Assembly: GCA_902475415.1 (NCBI GenBank)
Contig: CABRZK010000104.1
Location: 1-7,948 of the forward strand
DNA: 7,948 nucleotides
Origin: an uncultured Eubacterium sp.
GTDB taxonomy: Bacteria; Bacillota; Clostridia; Lachnospirales; Lachnospiraceae
Direction: 5' to 3'
The translations under genes and the position numbers were made by a program. Below the pieces are notes generated by a model. That model saw only the letters and a program-made list of their open reading frames with translations. It was not told the origin of the DNA and searched no databases. The first letter of the stretch is position 1. Each line of letters starts with the position of its first letter. Below are positions 1-5,885 of the stretch, in pieces.

Positions 1-1124
1 CCAAAATATTTGTTGCTCATGGAAATCGTACGGTTTACAAGGTTTCCAAGAGTATTGGCAAGGTCAGAGTTTACACGCTCTACCATCAGCTCCCATGAAA
101 TGGTTCCATCGTTTTCAAACGGCATCTCATGAAGTACAAAGTAACGAACTGCATCTACGCCAAAGAAATCTACCAGCTCATCTGCATACAGTACGTTTCC
201 TTTGGATTTACTCATTTTTCCATCGCCCTGAAGCAGCCACGGATGACCAAATACCTGTTTCGGTAACGGAAGATCCAGTGCCATCAGGAAGATTGGCCAG
301 TAAATGGTATGGAAACGAATGATATCTTTTCCAATCAGATGAAGATCTGCCGGCCAGTTTTTCTTAAACAGGTCGGAAGAATTGCCATCTGCATCGTAGC
401 CGATTTTGGTAATATAGTTTGTCAGCGCATCCAGCCATACATATACGACATGCTTCGGGTCGAAATCTACAGGGATTCCCCAGCTGAAGGATGTTCTGGA
501 TACACACAGATCCTGCAGTCCTGGAAGCAGGAAGTTGTTCATCATCTCATTTTTTCTGGAAACCGGCTGAATGAACTCCGGATGAGTGTTGATGTAGTCG
601 ATGAGGCGGTCAGCGTATTTGCTCATTTTGAAGAAATATGCTTCCTCCTGAGCCGGCTGAACCTCACGGCCGCAGTCCGGGCATTTGCCGTCTACCAGCT
701 GAGACTCTGTGAAGAAAGACTCACATGGTGTACAGTACATTCCTTCGTAATATCCTTTGTAAATATCTCCCTGATCGTACAGTTTTTTGAAGATTTTCTG
801 TACCTGTTTCTCATGATCCTCATCAGTTGTACGGATGAAGTTGTCATAAGAAGCATTCATCAGATCCCAGATTTTCTTAACTTCTCCGGAAACTTTATCT
901 ACATACTCTTTCGGTGTGATTCCGGCTGCCTCTGCCTTTAATTCAATCTTCTGACCATGCTCGTCTGTTCCTGTCTGGAAGTATACATCATAACCTTCCT
1001 GACGTTTGTAACGGGCGATCGCATCTGCCAGTACGATCTCGTAAGTATTTCCAATGTGCGGTTTGCCTGATGTATAGGCAATCGCTGTTGTCATATAATA
1101 TTTTCCTTTGCAGGTTTTACACAT
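1..1124 (-). CDS. metG: Methionyl-tRNA synthetase, N-terminal 374 codons (runs off left edge)
   Basis: Class I aminoacyl-tRNA synthetase that attaches methionine to tRNA-Met in the cytoplasm. The reading frame is open from 1124 to base 1 with no stop, so the anticodon-binding region and any C-terminal tRNA-binding domain lie outside the window. Seen in the translation: the class I HIGH-type motif as HIGN at residues 23-26; a zinc-knuckle insertion with C131, C134, C148 and C151; the WLDALTNY stretch of the catalytic domain; and KMSKS at 303-307. The ATG at 1124 is chosen because an AGGAG lies 8 bases upstream (around 1133-1137). It gives a ten-residue extension (MCKTCKGKYY) before the usual conserved MTTAIAYTSG; the Met at 1094 is the in-frame alternative but has no such site. 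The mRNA leader contains the long inverted repeat at 1160-1350. The family assignment is essentially certain. Confidence 0.97.
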   Translation of the reverse strand, partial: MCKTCKGKYYMTTAIAYTSGKPHIGNTYEIVLADAIARYKRQEGYDVYFQTGTDEHGQKIELKAEAAGITPKEYVDKVSGEVKKIWDLMNASYDNFIRTTDEDHEKQVQKIFKKLYDQGDIYKGYYEGMYCTPCESFFTESQLVDGKCPDCGREVQPAQEEAYFFKMSKYADRLIDYINTHPEFIQPVSRKNEMMNNFLLPGLQDLCVSRTSFSWGIPVDFDPKHVVYVWLDALTNYITKIGYDADGNSSDLFKKNWPADLHLIGKDIIRFHTIYWPIFLMALDLPLPKQVFGHPWLLQGDGKMSKSKGNVLYADELVDFFGVDAVRYFVLHEMPFENDGTISWELMVERVNSDLANTLGNLVNRTISMSNKYF

Positions 1125-1159
1125 AGTGGTCACTCCTTTTTGCTTTGTTTCATATGGAC

Positions 1160-1350
1160 GGGATGATGAAAAAATGACAACCGCAGACACGAACAATTTT
1201 CTGTGTCTGTTGCGCCGCTTATCTCCGCCTCCTTCCGCGAACTCACACGCAAACCCGGCGTGCTCAAACACACTCTCGGAGGCGGGCTATGCTCACAGCC
1301 ACGACGAAAATTGATCTACCGTCTTGCGATTGTCATTTTTTCATCATCCC
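1160..1350 (-). repeat. 191-base nested inverted repeat; structured metG 5' leader or MITE-like palindrome
   Basis: The outer arms 1160-1180 and 1330-1350 are perfectly complementary over 21 bases. Pairing continues inward (1181-1188 with 1321-1329) through one minus-strand U-G wobble, four pairs, a one-base bulge and three more pairs. Further nested arms are 1194-1201 with 1306-1313 (CAATTTTC/GAAAATTG), 1213-1218 with 1301-1306 (wobbles only on the minus strand), 1225-1232 with 1278-1285 (CCGCCTCC/GGAGGCGG) and 1246-1250 with 1258-1262. The right side also has a local hairpin (GACAC/GTGTC) whose loop holds one copy of the eight-base arm, so alternative folds are possible. The foot of the helix is about 36 bases upstream of the metG start. 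I see no T-box sequence (TGGNACC), no SAM-riboswitch core and no U-run after the hairpin, so it is not an obvious terminator. Small plus-strand reading frames here are by-products of the GC-rich repeat. Confidence 0.7.
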
Positions 1351-1357
1351 TGTTCAC

Positions 1358-1363
1358 ATTATA
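1358..1363 (-). promoter_or_regulatory. Candidate -10 box for metG
   Basis: A perfect TATAAT on the minus strand. Counting seven bases on, the predicted first transcribed base is about 1351, right at the foot of the inverted repeat. No convincing -35 is present at 16-18 bases spacing (GGGAAA is the nearest), so the promoter call rests on the -10 and its position. A TTGACT at 1419-1424 is too far upstream to pair with this box. Confidence 0.35.
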
Positions 1364-1530
1364 TCGTCTCAACACGTCCATTTCCCTGATAATAAAGCGT
1401 ATCATACACATTTTGAAAAGTCAATGAAACGGGGCTGCCTTTTTATCCATGAAAGCTGAATTTAGCATCATTCATATACATGATTTATAAAATAACCAAT
1501 CTCAATTTCTCAGACATACAAAAAAGCCAT

Positions 1531-1542
1531 ATACATATGTAT
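1531..1542. promoter_or_regulatory. Perfect 12-base palindrome upstream of the antitoxin-toxin relic
   Basis: ATACATATGTAT is its own reverse complement and lies 8 bases upstream of the -35 box at 1550-1555. Phd/YefM-type antitoxins autorepress through short palindromes near their promoter, so this could be a leftover operator. The AT-rich context makes chance palindromes common, and no second copy is clear. Confidence 0.2.
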
Positions 1543-1549
1543 CACCTGC

Positions 1550-1578
1550 TTGATATATTAACTATTTTTGTATATACT
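1550..1578 (+). promoter_or_regulatory. Sigma-A promoter of the antitoxin-toxin relic
   Basis: TTGATA at 1550-1555 and TATACT at 1573-1578 are separated by exactly 17 bases, each one mismatch from consensus. Transcription would begin near 1585, about 23 bases before the ATG at 1608. A TTAGCTAA palindrome (1583-1590) covers the predicted start and is a possible operator. Confidence 0.65.
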
Positions 1579-1607
1579 TAAATTAGCTAATACTAGGCGG
1601 TGATCTT

Positions 1608-1934
1608 ATGATCACAGCTACAGCAACGGCAACTGAAATGCAAAACAACTTTGGCCGATATCTGAATCTGGTTTATATTATGCAAAAGGAACTGTCGCCT
1701 GAAAAGATTCAGGAAGTATACCATAAACTATGTCTGATTTTCCAATTTGCCGATCTCACTTCATCCGATCTGACACATGCTGCTGAAATGAACTGGGACG
1801 ATTTCGAAGATGCACTGCAGAGTGCTACAGCAGAGCGAATACATGCTGACTATATTATTACCAGAAATGTCAGAGATTTTGCCAAAAGTAAAGTAATGGC
1901 TTTTACATCTGCTGAACTGCTGGCACATATCTGA
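1608..1934 (+). pseudogene. Toxin-antitoxin relic: Phd/YefM antitoxin start fused in frame to C-terminal half of a PIN-domain toxin
   Basis: The 108-residue frame has two unlike parts. Residues 1-22 (ITATATATEMQNNFGRYLNL and on) match the start of Phd/YefM antitoxins, whose first strand and helix carry a TAT/TE...NNFG.YL pattern. From about residue 23 the text switches to the second half of a PIN-domain (PIN_3, VapC-like) RNase toxin: ELSPEKIQEVYHKL, DLTSSDL, WDDFEDALQSATAERI, then ADYIITRNVRDF and a final TSAELLAHI. The late acidic residues of the PIN site are present (the DFEDAL aspartate and the aspartates around TRN), but the N-terminal DTN-type aspartate strand is gone, as is most of the antitoxin including its toxin-binding tail. 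An internal deletion of roughly the last 60 antitoxin and first 60 toxin codons explains this. AGGCGG at 1595-1600, seven bases before the ATG, and a good promoter suggest it may still be expressed. Neither activity should survive. A genuine compact fusion protein is the less likely alternative. Confidence 0.75.
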
Positions 1935-1972
1935 TATTGCACAGGTTAAATGCTTTTTACAGGCAAAAACCT

Positions 1973-2001
1973 TTGTATATTTAAAAATATTGACGTATAA
2001 T
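1973..2001 (+). promoter_or_regulatory. Sigma-A promoter of the MATE exporter gene
   Basis: TTGTAT at 1973-1978 and a perfect TATAAT at 1996-2001 are separated by 17 bases. The predicted start, near 2008, falls inside the hairpin at 1998-2040. The gene's ATG follows at 2061 after AGAAAGG (2043-2049). Confidence 0.6.
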
Positions 2002-2040
2002 GGGGCTGTCGCACGAATCGATCGTGAGGCAGCCCCATTA
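1998..2040. promoter_or_regulatory. 43-base inverted repeat overlapping the MATE promoter (operator or leader hairpin)
   Basis: Arms TAATGGGGCTG (1998-2008) and CAGCCCCATTA (2030-2040) are exactly complementary. The stem continues inward with a U-G wobble, one G-C pair, one mismatch and five more pairs to a 5-base loop. No T-run follows on either strand, so it is a poor terminator for the relic upstream. Its left arm shares four bases with the -10 box, a location typical of a repressor site, but the arms are longer and more GC-rich than most operators. A decayed terminator that later acquired promoter function is the other reading. Confidence 0.5.
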
Positions 2041-2060
2041 ACAGAAAGGTTGAATATTTA

Positions 2061-3428
2061 ATGCCATCCACAATACATAAATCAAGAAAAACACGCTCAA
2101 CCCTCATGACAGAGGGCAGCATCTGGAAGCATATTTTACTTTTTTCGATTCCGTTAATTCTCGGAAATATGCTTCAGCAGTTATACAATACCGTTGACTC
2201 CATCGTCGTAGGAAATTCACTGGGAAGTGAGGCTCTGGCTGCCGTCGGCTCCAGTTCTTCCCTGATCGGTCTGCTCATTTCCTTCAGTATGGGCGCCGCA
2301 GCCGGTGCAGGCGTCATCGTTTCCCAGTTTATCGGTGCACAAAACCAGAAAGGGATTCACGAATCTGTACATACCGCTCTGGCCATCGCCCTGATTCTTG
2401 GTGTGGTGCTGACGGTAGCCGGCATCACCCTGTCCCCACAGATTCTGCGCTGGATGGGAACACCGGACGAAGTTATGCCGCAGTCCGTTATTTATCTGCG
2501 CCTTTACTTTGCCGGATTATTATTCAGTGTTTTATACAATATGGCCAGCGGTATTTTGAATGCCGTGGGAGATTCCAAACGCTCCCTCCTTTATCTGGCG
2601 ATTGCTTCTTTTACCAATATTGTACTGGATCTTTTATTTATTCCGGTTTTAAAAATGGGAATTGCCGGTGCGGCGATTGCCACAGATATCAGCCAGATTC
2701 TTTCCGCAGTGCTCTGCATGCTGTATCTGATGCGTGTCAATGAGCATTATAAAGTATCCCTGCGGAAGATTCGGATTTATAAAGATGTAGCGTTCCGTAT
2801 CATCCAGGTTGGTGTACCGACCGCGATTCAGAATACCGTTATTTCCTTTGCAAACGTACTGGTTCAGTCCAGTGTCAACAGCTATGGTGCTCTGGCCATG
2901 GCCGGTTTTGCCGCCTATATCAAGATTGACGGATTCAACATCCTGCCAGTTATGAGTTTCAGTATGGCAGCTACCACCTTTTCCGGACAGAATTACGGTG
3001 CCGGCAATATGGATCGTGTCCGAAAAGGCATGCGTGTCACCGTTGCCATGAGCGTCATCTACTGCATCTGCGTCGGTGCAGTTCTGCTGCTTTTTGCTCA
3101 CCCGCTCATCGGCGTCTTTTCCAAAGATCCGACAGTAATTGAATTTGGTGTCCGCGCTATGTTGTATTTCTGCCCGTTTTATTCCCTGCTTGCCATCATG
3201 CATGGTCTGGCAGGTGCCATTCGCGGAATCGGAAAATCCGTGCCTCCGATGGTCATCATTCTGATCTCACTGTGCGTTTTCCGTGTGATCTGGATCCGGC
3301 TTGCAGTACCACATATTCCAACCATCGACGGTGTCTATATGGTATATCCGATTTCCTGGTTGATTGGTGCAGTGCTGATGGTGGCGTATACACTAAAAGC
3401 TTTTCCAAGAAGGAAACAGCCTGCATAA
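2061..3428 (+). CDS. MATE-family multidrug/cation exporter
   Basis: Integral membrane exporter of the multidrug and toxic compound extrusion family; members expel cationic drugs or metabolites in exchange for Na+ or H+. The 455 residues are the usual family length, with twelve predicted hydrophobic segments in two MatE repeats (about 26-186 and 245-410). Family hallmarks visible are MTEGSIWK (16-23), the first helix SIPLILGN followed by QQLYNTVDSIVVGNSLG, GILNAVGDSKRS, PTAIQNTVISF at the start of the second repeat, FSGQNYGAGN, and AIRGIGKS. The tail KAFPRRKQPA is basic and cytoplasmic. The ATG at 2061 follows AGAAAGG with an 11-base gap, a bit long; the ATG at 2106 (Met16) has no ribosome site and would remove only the polar leader. 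It is a single-gene unit with its own promoter and hairpin. The substrate cannot be told from sequence. Confidence 0.93.
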   Translation: MPSTIHKSRKTRSTLMTEGSIWKHILLFSIPLILGNMLQQLYNTVDSIVVGNSLGSEALAAVGSSSSLIGLLISFSMGAAAGAGVIVSQFIGAQNQKGIHESVHTALAIALILGVVLTVAGITLSPQILRWMGTPDEVMPQSVIYLRLYFAGLLFSVLYNMASGILNAVGDSKRSLLYLAIASFTNIVLDLLFIPVLKMGIAGAAIATDISQILSAVLCMLYLMRVNEHYKVSLRKIRIYKDVAFRIIQVGVPTAIQNTVISFANVLVQSSVNSYGALAMAGFAAYIKIDGFNILPVMSFSMAATTFSGQNYGAGNMDRVRKGMRVTVAMSVIYCICVGAVLLLFAHPLIGVFSKDPTVIEFGVRAMLYFCPFYSLLAIMHGLAGAIRGIGKSVPPMVIILISLCVFRVIWIRLAVPHIPTIDGVYMVYPISWLIGAVLMVAYTLKAFPRRKQPA

Positions 3429-3473
3429 TCCAAACCTATGTGTATACTAGAGCGTGTTTGAAAAAGGCTTTCT

Positions 3474-3585
3474 ACAAGATGTATTTCACACTTTGTGGGA
3501 GATTTTGTCTGAATGAGGGCGTCGTAGTGGGCTACGGCAACCGAATAAAGACAAAATATACCGCAAAGTGGGAGATACATCTTGT
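3474..3585. repeat. Long palindromic element with 37-base arms (MITE-like or structured RNA)
   Basis: Arms 3474-3510 and 3549-3585 have equal length and pair at 32 of 37 positions with no gaps. Two of the five exceptions are U-G wobbles in plus-strand RNA. The 38-base centre holds a small hairpin, CGTAG (3523-3527) with CTACG (3532-3536), again extended by a plus-strand U-G pair. Weaker complementarity, including an AAAAA/TTTTT match, continues outward to about 3460 and 3600. It sits between the converging MATE and ATPase genes and nearly fills their gap. There is no transposase and no evident target duplication. Short reading frames across it on both strands are artefacts of the repeat. Confidence 0.75.
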
Positions 3586-3621
3586 GGGAATGATTTTTAG
3601 ATATCTGACTGATATTTTATA

Positions 3622-4851
3622 TTAAAACGTTTTTCCGTTCATCATATGGTCAATTATATTGATATGACGGATTCCATTTCGTTTCTGTAATGCATTATCT
3701 GTTGTTGCAACATACTTTACATAATTATCTTTAATCCGTTCCAATGGTTTATATTCCCGATCTTCAGTTTCTTTACTGAGCATTATTGTATATGCAACTT
3801 GCATATATGAATAATCTCCCTGCGTATTTCTGAAAATAAAATCACACTCAAGCTTTCCAATTCTACCAACACTAATTACATAATTCATACTTCGTGCATA
3901 CAAAAATACAATGTTTTCCAAAACCGGTCCATAATTTATTCTGTTATCTGTATTCTGTGAAAAATAAAAGCTTAAATCTGCAAGATAATATTTCTTTTCT
4001 CCTGAAAGAGATTTTTTTGATTTCATATCAAAACGACTACATTCATACAGAATCTTTGCATCCACTAATGTCTGAATATATCTTGTTACTGTTGGTCTTG
4101 TAATTTTCATACCATTTTTTATGAGTGCATCCGTCAGACTCTTTATGCTGGTTGTCGCTCCAAAATTATTGATAATAAAATTTCTTACAGATTCAAATGA
4201 TGCAATATCTTTAATCTTGACACGTTTTCTAATATCTTTTTCAAAAATTTCATTAATGACCCCAGCAACATAGGTCTGTTTTGCCTCAGATTCATCAATC
4301 AAAACAGTTCGTGGAAAACCTCCTTCTAAAATATATCGGTTAAATTCTACTGCTACATTGGCATCAACGGATTTATTAAAAAAATGTTTCATTTGTAAAT
4401 ATTCATCAAAACTAAGGGTGAATAATTCAAATTCCAGGTATCGCCCGGTTAACTTTGTAACAAGCTCTCCACTCAACAGGTAAGAATTTGATCCTGTAAT
4501 AAAAATCGAAAAACCACCATCTGTGCGAAAGCCATTCAAAACCTCTTCAAATCCCTCTACATTTTGTACTTCGTCAATAAAAAGATAATTCATCTTTTCA
4601 TTATCCTTTAGATTAATATCAATTAGTTGCTCTAGTTGATCTGCTGTTTTTATTTTACGATTTTCTCTTTTATCTAAATCAAGATATATAATATTATCTG
4701 GATTCACGCCCTTACTTATTAACTCTTCTTCTATTGTCTTCATAAGACTAGATTTTCCGCAACGACGCACTCCTGTAATTACTTTAATAAGATCATCTGC
4801 ATTATAAAAAGGTCTGATTTTTTTGAGATATTTTTCACGTTTGAACAACAT
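3622..4851 (-). CDS. AAA-family ATPase with DUF4143-type C-terminal domain
   Basis: Cytoplasmic P-loop protein of the AAA_14/DUF4143 group, common in gut Clostridia and Bacteroidetes and still without an agreed function. Numbered from the ATG at 4851 (409 residues): Walker A GVRRCGKSS at 27-35, Walker B YLFIDEVQ at 89-96, a sensor-like TGSNS at 119-123 followed by LTGRYLEFEL, and a winged-helix-like stretch around 217-272. The C-terminal region has E335 and D337 (LECDF) and QVAY from 351, the E-D...Q pattern of a degraded or active restriction-endonuclease-like fold. The frame also opens at a GTG (4860), but AGGAG would then be only one base away; the ATG at 4851 has AGGAG ten bases upstream and GGAG three bases upstream. 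Base use is visibly more AT-rich than metG, MATE or MFS, with many AAA, ATA and TTT codons, suggesting separate ancestry or transfer. It is monocistronic, with a promoter at 4884-4911. Confidence 0.88.
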   Translation of the reverse strand: MLFKREKYLKKIRPFYNADDLIKVITGVRRCGKSSLMKTIEEELISKGVNPDNIIYLDLDKRENRKIKTADQLEQLIDINLKDNEKMNYLFIDEVQNVEGFEEVLNGFRTDGGFSIFITGSNSYLLSGELVTKLTGRYLEFELFTLSFDEYLQMKHFFNKSVDANVAVEFNRYILEGGFPRTVLIDESEAKQTYVAGVINEIFEKDIRKRVKIKDIASFESVRNFIINNFGATTSIKSLTDALIKNGMKITRPTVTRYIQTLVDAKILYECSRFDMKSKKSLSGEKKYYLADLSFYFSQNTDNRINYGPVLENIVFLYARSMNYVISVGRIGKLECDFIFRNTQGDYSYMQVAYTIMLSKETEDREYKPLERIKDNYVKYVATTDNALQKRNGIRHINIIDHMMNGKTF

Positions 4852-4883
4852 AATCTCCACACTCCTGTTTGTTTTATGATTCT

Positions 4884-4911
4884 ATTATACTTACGCAAAG
4901 CAATATTGCAA
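4884..4911 (-). promoter_or_regulatory. Promoter of the AAA/DUF4143 ATPase gene
   Basis: On the minus strand, TTGCAA (4906-4911) and a perfect TATAAT (4884-4889) are 16 bases apart. The spacer and -35 overlap a perfect 10-base palindrome, GCAATATTGC (4900-4909), a possible repressor site. Confidence 0.6.
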
Positions 4912-5037
4912 GTTATCAATACATTTTTTCTCAGAAAATCAATTTATGCATTAATAAACCGTTCAAAACACATATTTTATCAAACTTTCTGTTCTTCTGA
5001 GCAATAACTGCAGTCACCTTCTGAATAATTACCCACA

Positions 5038-5088
5038 AAAAATACCGTTCTGCTTTTGAAAATATTCCATCAGCAAAACGGTATTTTT
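5038..5088 (-). terminator. Intrinsic terminator after the zinc-ribbon gene
   Basis: Arms 5038-5054 and 5072-5088 pair over 17 positions with one mismatch (core TACCGTT/AACGGTA, then TGCT/AGCA) around a 17-base loop. On the minus strand the stem ends in a run of six T, about 40 bases past the zinc-ribbon stop codon. The A-rich and T-rich flanks make it usable on the plus strand too, but no plus-strand gene ends here. From 4912 to 5037 I see nothing coding. Confidence 0.8.
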
Positions 5089-5125
5089 ATTTGTTTCATA
5101 TTATTTAATTTACCTGAATAATCGC

Positions 5126-5611
5126 TTATTCCTCTGTAGTCTCTTCCTCTTCGAAAGCTTCCTCTTCTACCGGAGCATTCTCGCCCTCTGATTCTGCAGT
5201 TTCCTCATCTGCTTCTTCCTCAGAATCTACTACTTCGCCTTCGTATACTTCCGGCTCCGGTTTTTCGCATTTTGCACCACAGGAAGAGCAGAAATTAGCA
5301 TCATCTGCAATTGCACTGCCACACTCCGGACATCTTCTGATTCCACGGATGCCATCTTTGGCAGCTTTTAATTCCCCGATTTCTTCAAACGCAGCTTTGA
5401 TCTCATCGATCTGAGAATATTCCTGATTCTCATCATCTTTGTGCTCATGATAATAAGCCTGACCTAATTCCTGATAAAGCTTGCGGATCGCACCCTCACG
5501 TTCCTGGATATCCAGTGCGATTTTCGCTGTATCTTTAATCTCCTTTGCTTTACTTAAGCCGGTTTTTCCAGCTGCGGAAATTGTATTTCCTAATTTGTCA
5601 AAAAAAGCCAT
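5126..5611 (-). CDS. Zinc-ribbon protein with helical N-terminus and acidic tail
   Basis: Small soluble protein of 161 residues, of a type common in Clostridia but without an assigned function. Residues 1-30 (MAFFDKLGNTISAAGKTGLS and on) form an amphipathic helix-like leader; 30-90 are charged and probably helical or coiled coil (IQEREGAIRKLYQELGQAYY...IKAAFEEIGELKAAKDGI); C94, C97, C108 and C111 (CPECG...CSSCG) make a zinc ribbon; 117-161 are almost all Glu, Asp, Ala and Thr. The frame extends upstream to an ATG at 5665, but the ATG at 5611 is preferred: AAAGGGG lies eight bases before it, and the longer start would overlap the predicted promoter at 5654-5681. It is monocistronic, with its own promoter and terminator. 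A scaffold or membrane-surface adaptor is possible but unproven. Confidence 0.85.
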   Translation of the reverse strand: MAFFDKLGNTISAAGKTGLSKAKEIKDTAKIALDIQEREGAIRKLYQELGQAYYHEHKDDENQEYSQIDEIKAAFEEIGELKAAKDGIRGIRRCPECGSAIADDANFCSSCGAKCEKPEPEVYEGEVVDSEEEADEETAESEGENAPVEEEAFEEEETTEE

Positions 5612-5653
5612 TTTCAAAACCCCTTTCTGTGTGTACTTCAAAACTTTTTCTTT

Positions 5654-5681
5654 ATTATACCTCAATTATCCCGTGACACAA
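5654..5681 (-). promoter_or_regulatory. Promoter of the zinc-ribbon gene
   Basis: Minus-strand TTGTGT (5676-5681) and TATAAT (5654-5659) are separated by 16 bases. The predicted transcript starts near 5647 and has a short leader of about 36 bases before the ATG at 5611. Confidence 0.6.
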
Positions 5682-5800
5682 GGAATTTTCTATAAACTTT
5701 TTATTAAACTACAGCCTTCTTCTTATAATTCGATCAGATACTGTTACAGTTTTTCTTAAATAAATATCATATAGAACACAGAATGTTTTTACTTTTGATA

Positions 5801-5855
5801 CAAACCATAAGAAAAGAGACAGCCCTTGTGACACTGCCTCTCTTCTTATGGTTTG
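5801..5855 (-). terminator. Long hairpin downstream of the MFS gene, probable terminator
   Basis: Arms 5801-5822 and 5834-5855 pair over 22 positions: 13 perfect outer pairs (CAAACCATAAGAA/TTCTTATGGTTTG), then eight further pairs interrupted by two positions that are A-C on the plus strand but U-G wobbles in minus-strand RNA. The loop is 11 bases. It lies about 30 bases past the MFS stop. No clean U-run follows on the minus strand; the T-rich stretch is on the plus-strand side. The rest of 5682-5885 shows nothing coding. Confidence 0.6.
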
Positions 5856-5885
5856 TTTTATGGTTTTTAAACTGATTCGCAAATT

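Noticed and set aside
95..941. Plus-strand reading frames of 75 and 210 codons
   Set aside because: They lie antisense to metG, whose minus-strand translation has all catalytic and zinc motifs; the plus-strand translations resemble no family.
1108..1427. Two small plus-strand frames upstream of metG
   Set aside because: They are contained in or run across the GC-rich inverted repeat, have no ribosome sites, and arise from repeat composition.
1140..1430. T-box or SAM riboswitch controlling metG
   Set aside because: No TGGNACC T-box sequence, no terminator with U-run before the gene, and no S-box core were found on the minus strand.
2649..3203. 184-codon minus-strand frame
   Set aside because: Antisense to the MATE gene; polar, low-complexity translation without family resemblance, and no ribosome site.
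3272..3625. Overlapping plus- and minus-strand frames across the 3.5-kb palindrome
   Set aside because: Both partly translate the MATE 3' end in other frames and the palindrome arms; an inverted repeat gives similar artefactual peptides on both strands.
4860..4860. GTG at 4858-4860 as start of the ATPase gene
   Set aside because: The only AGGAG would be one base from the codon; the ATG at 4851 fits better and matches the usual family N-terminus.
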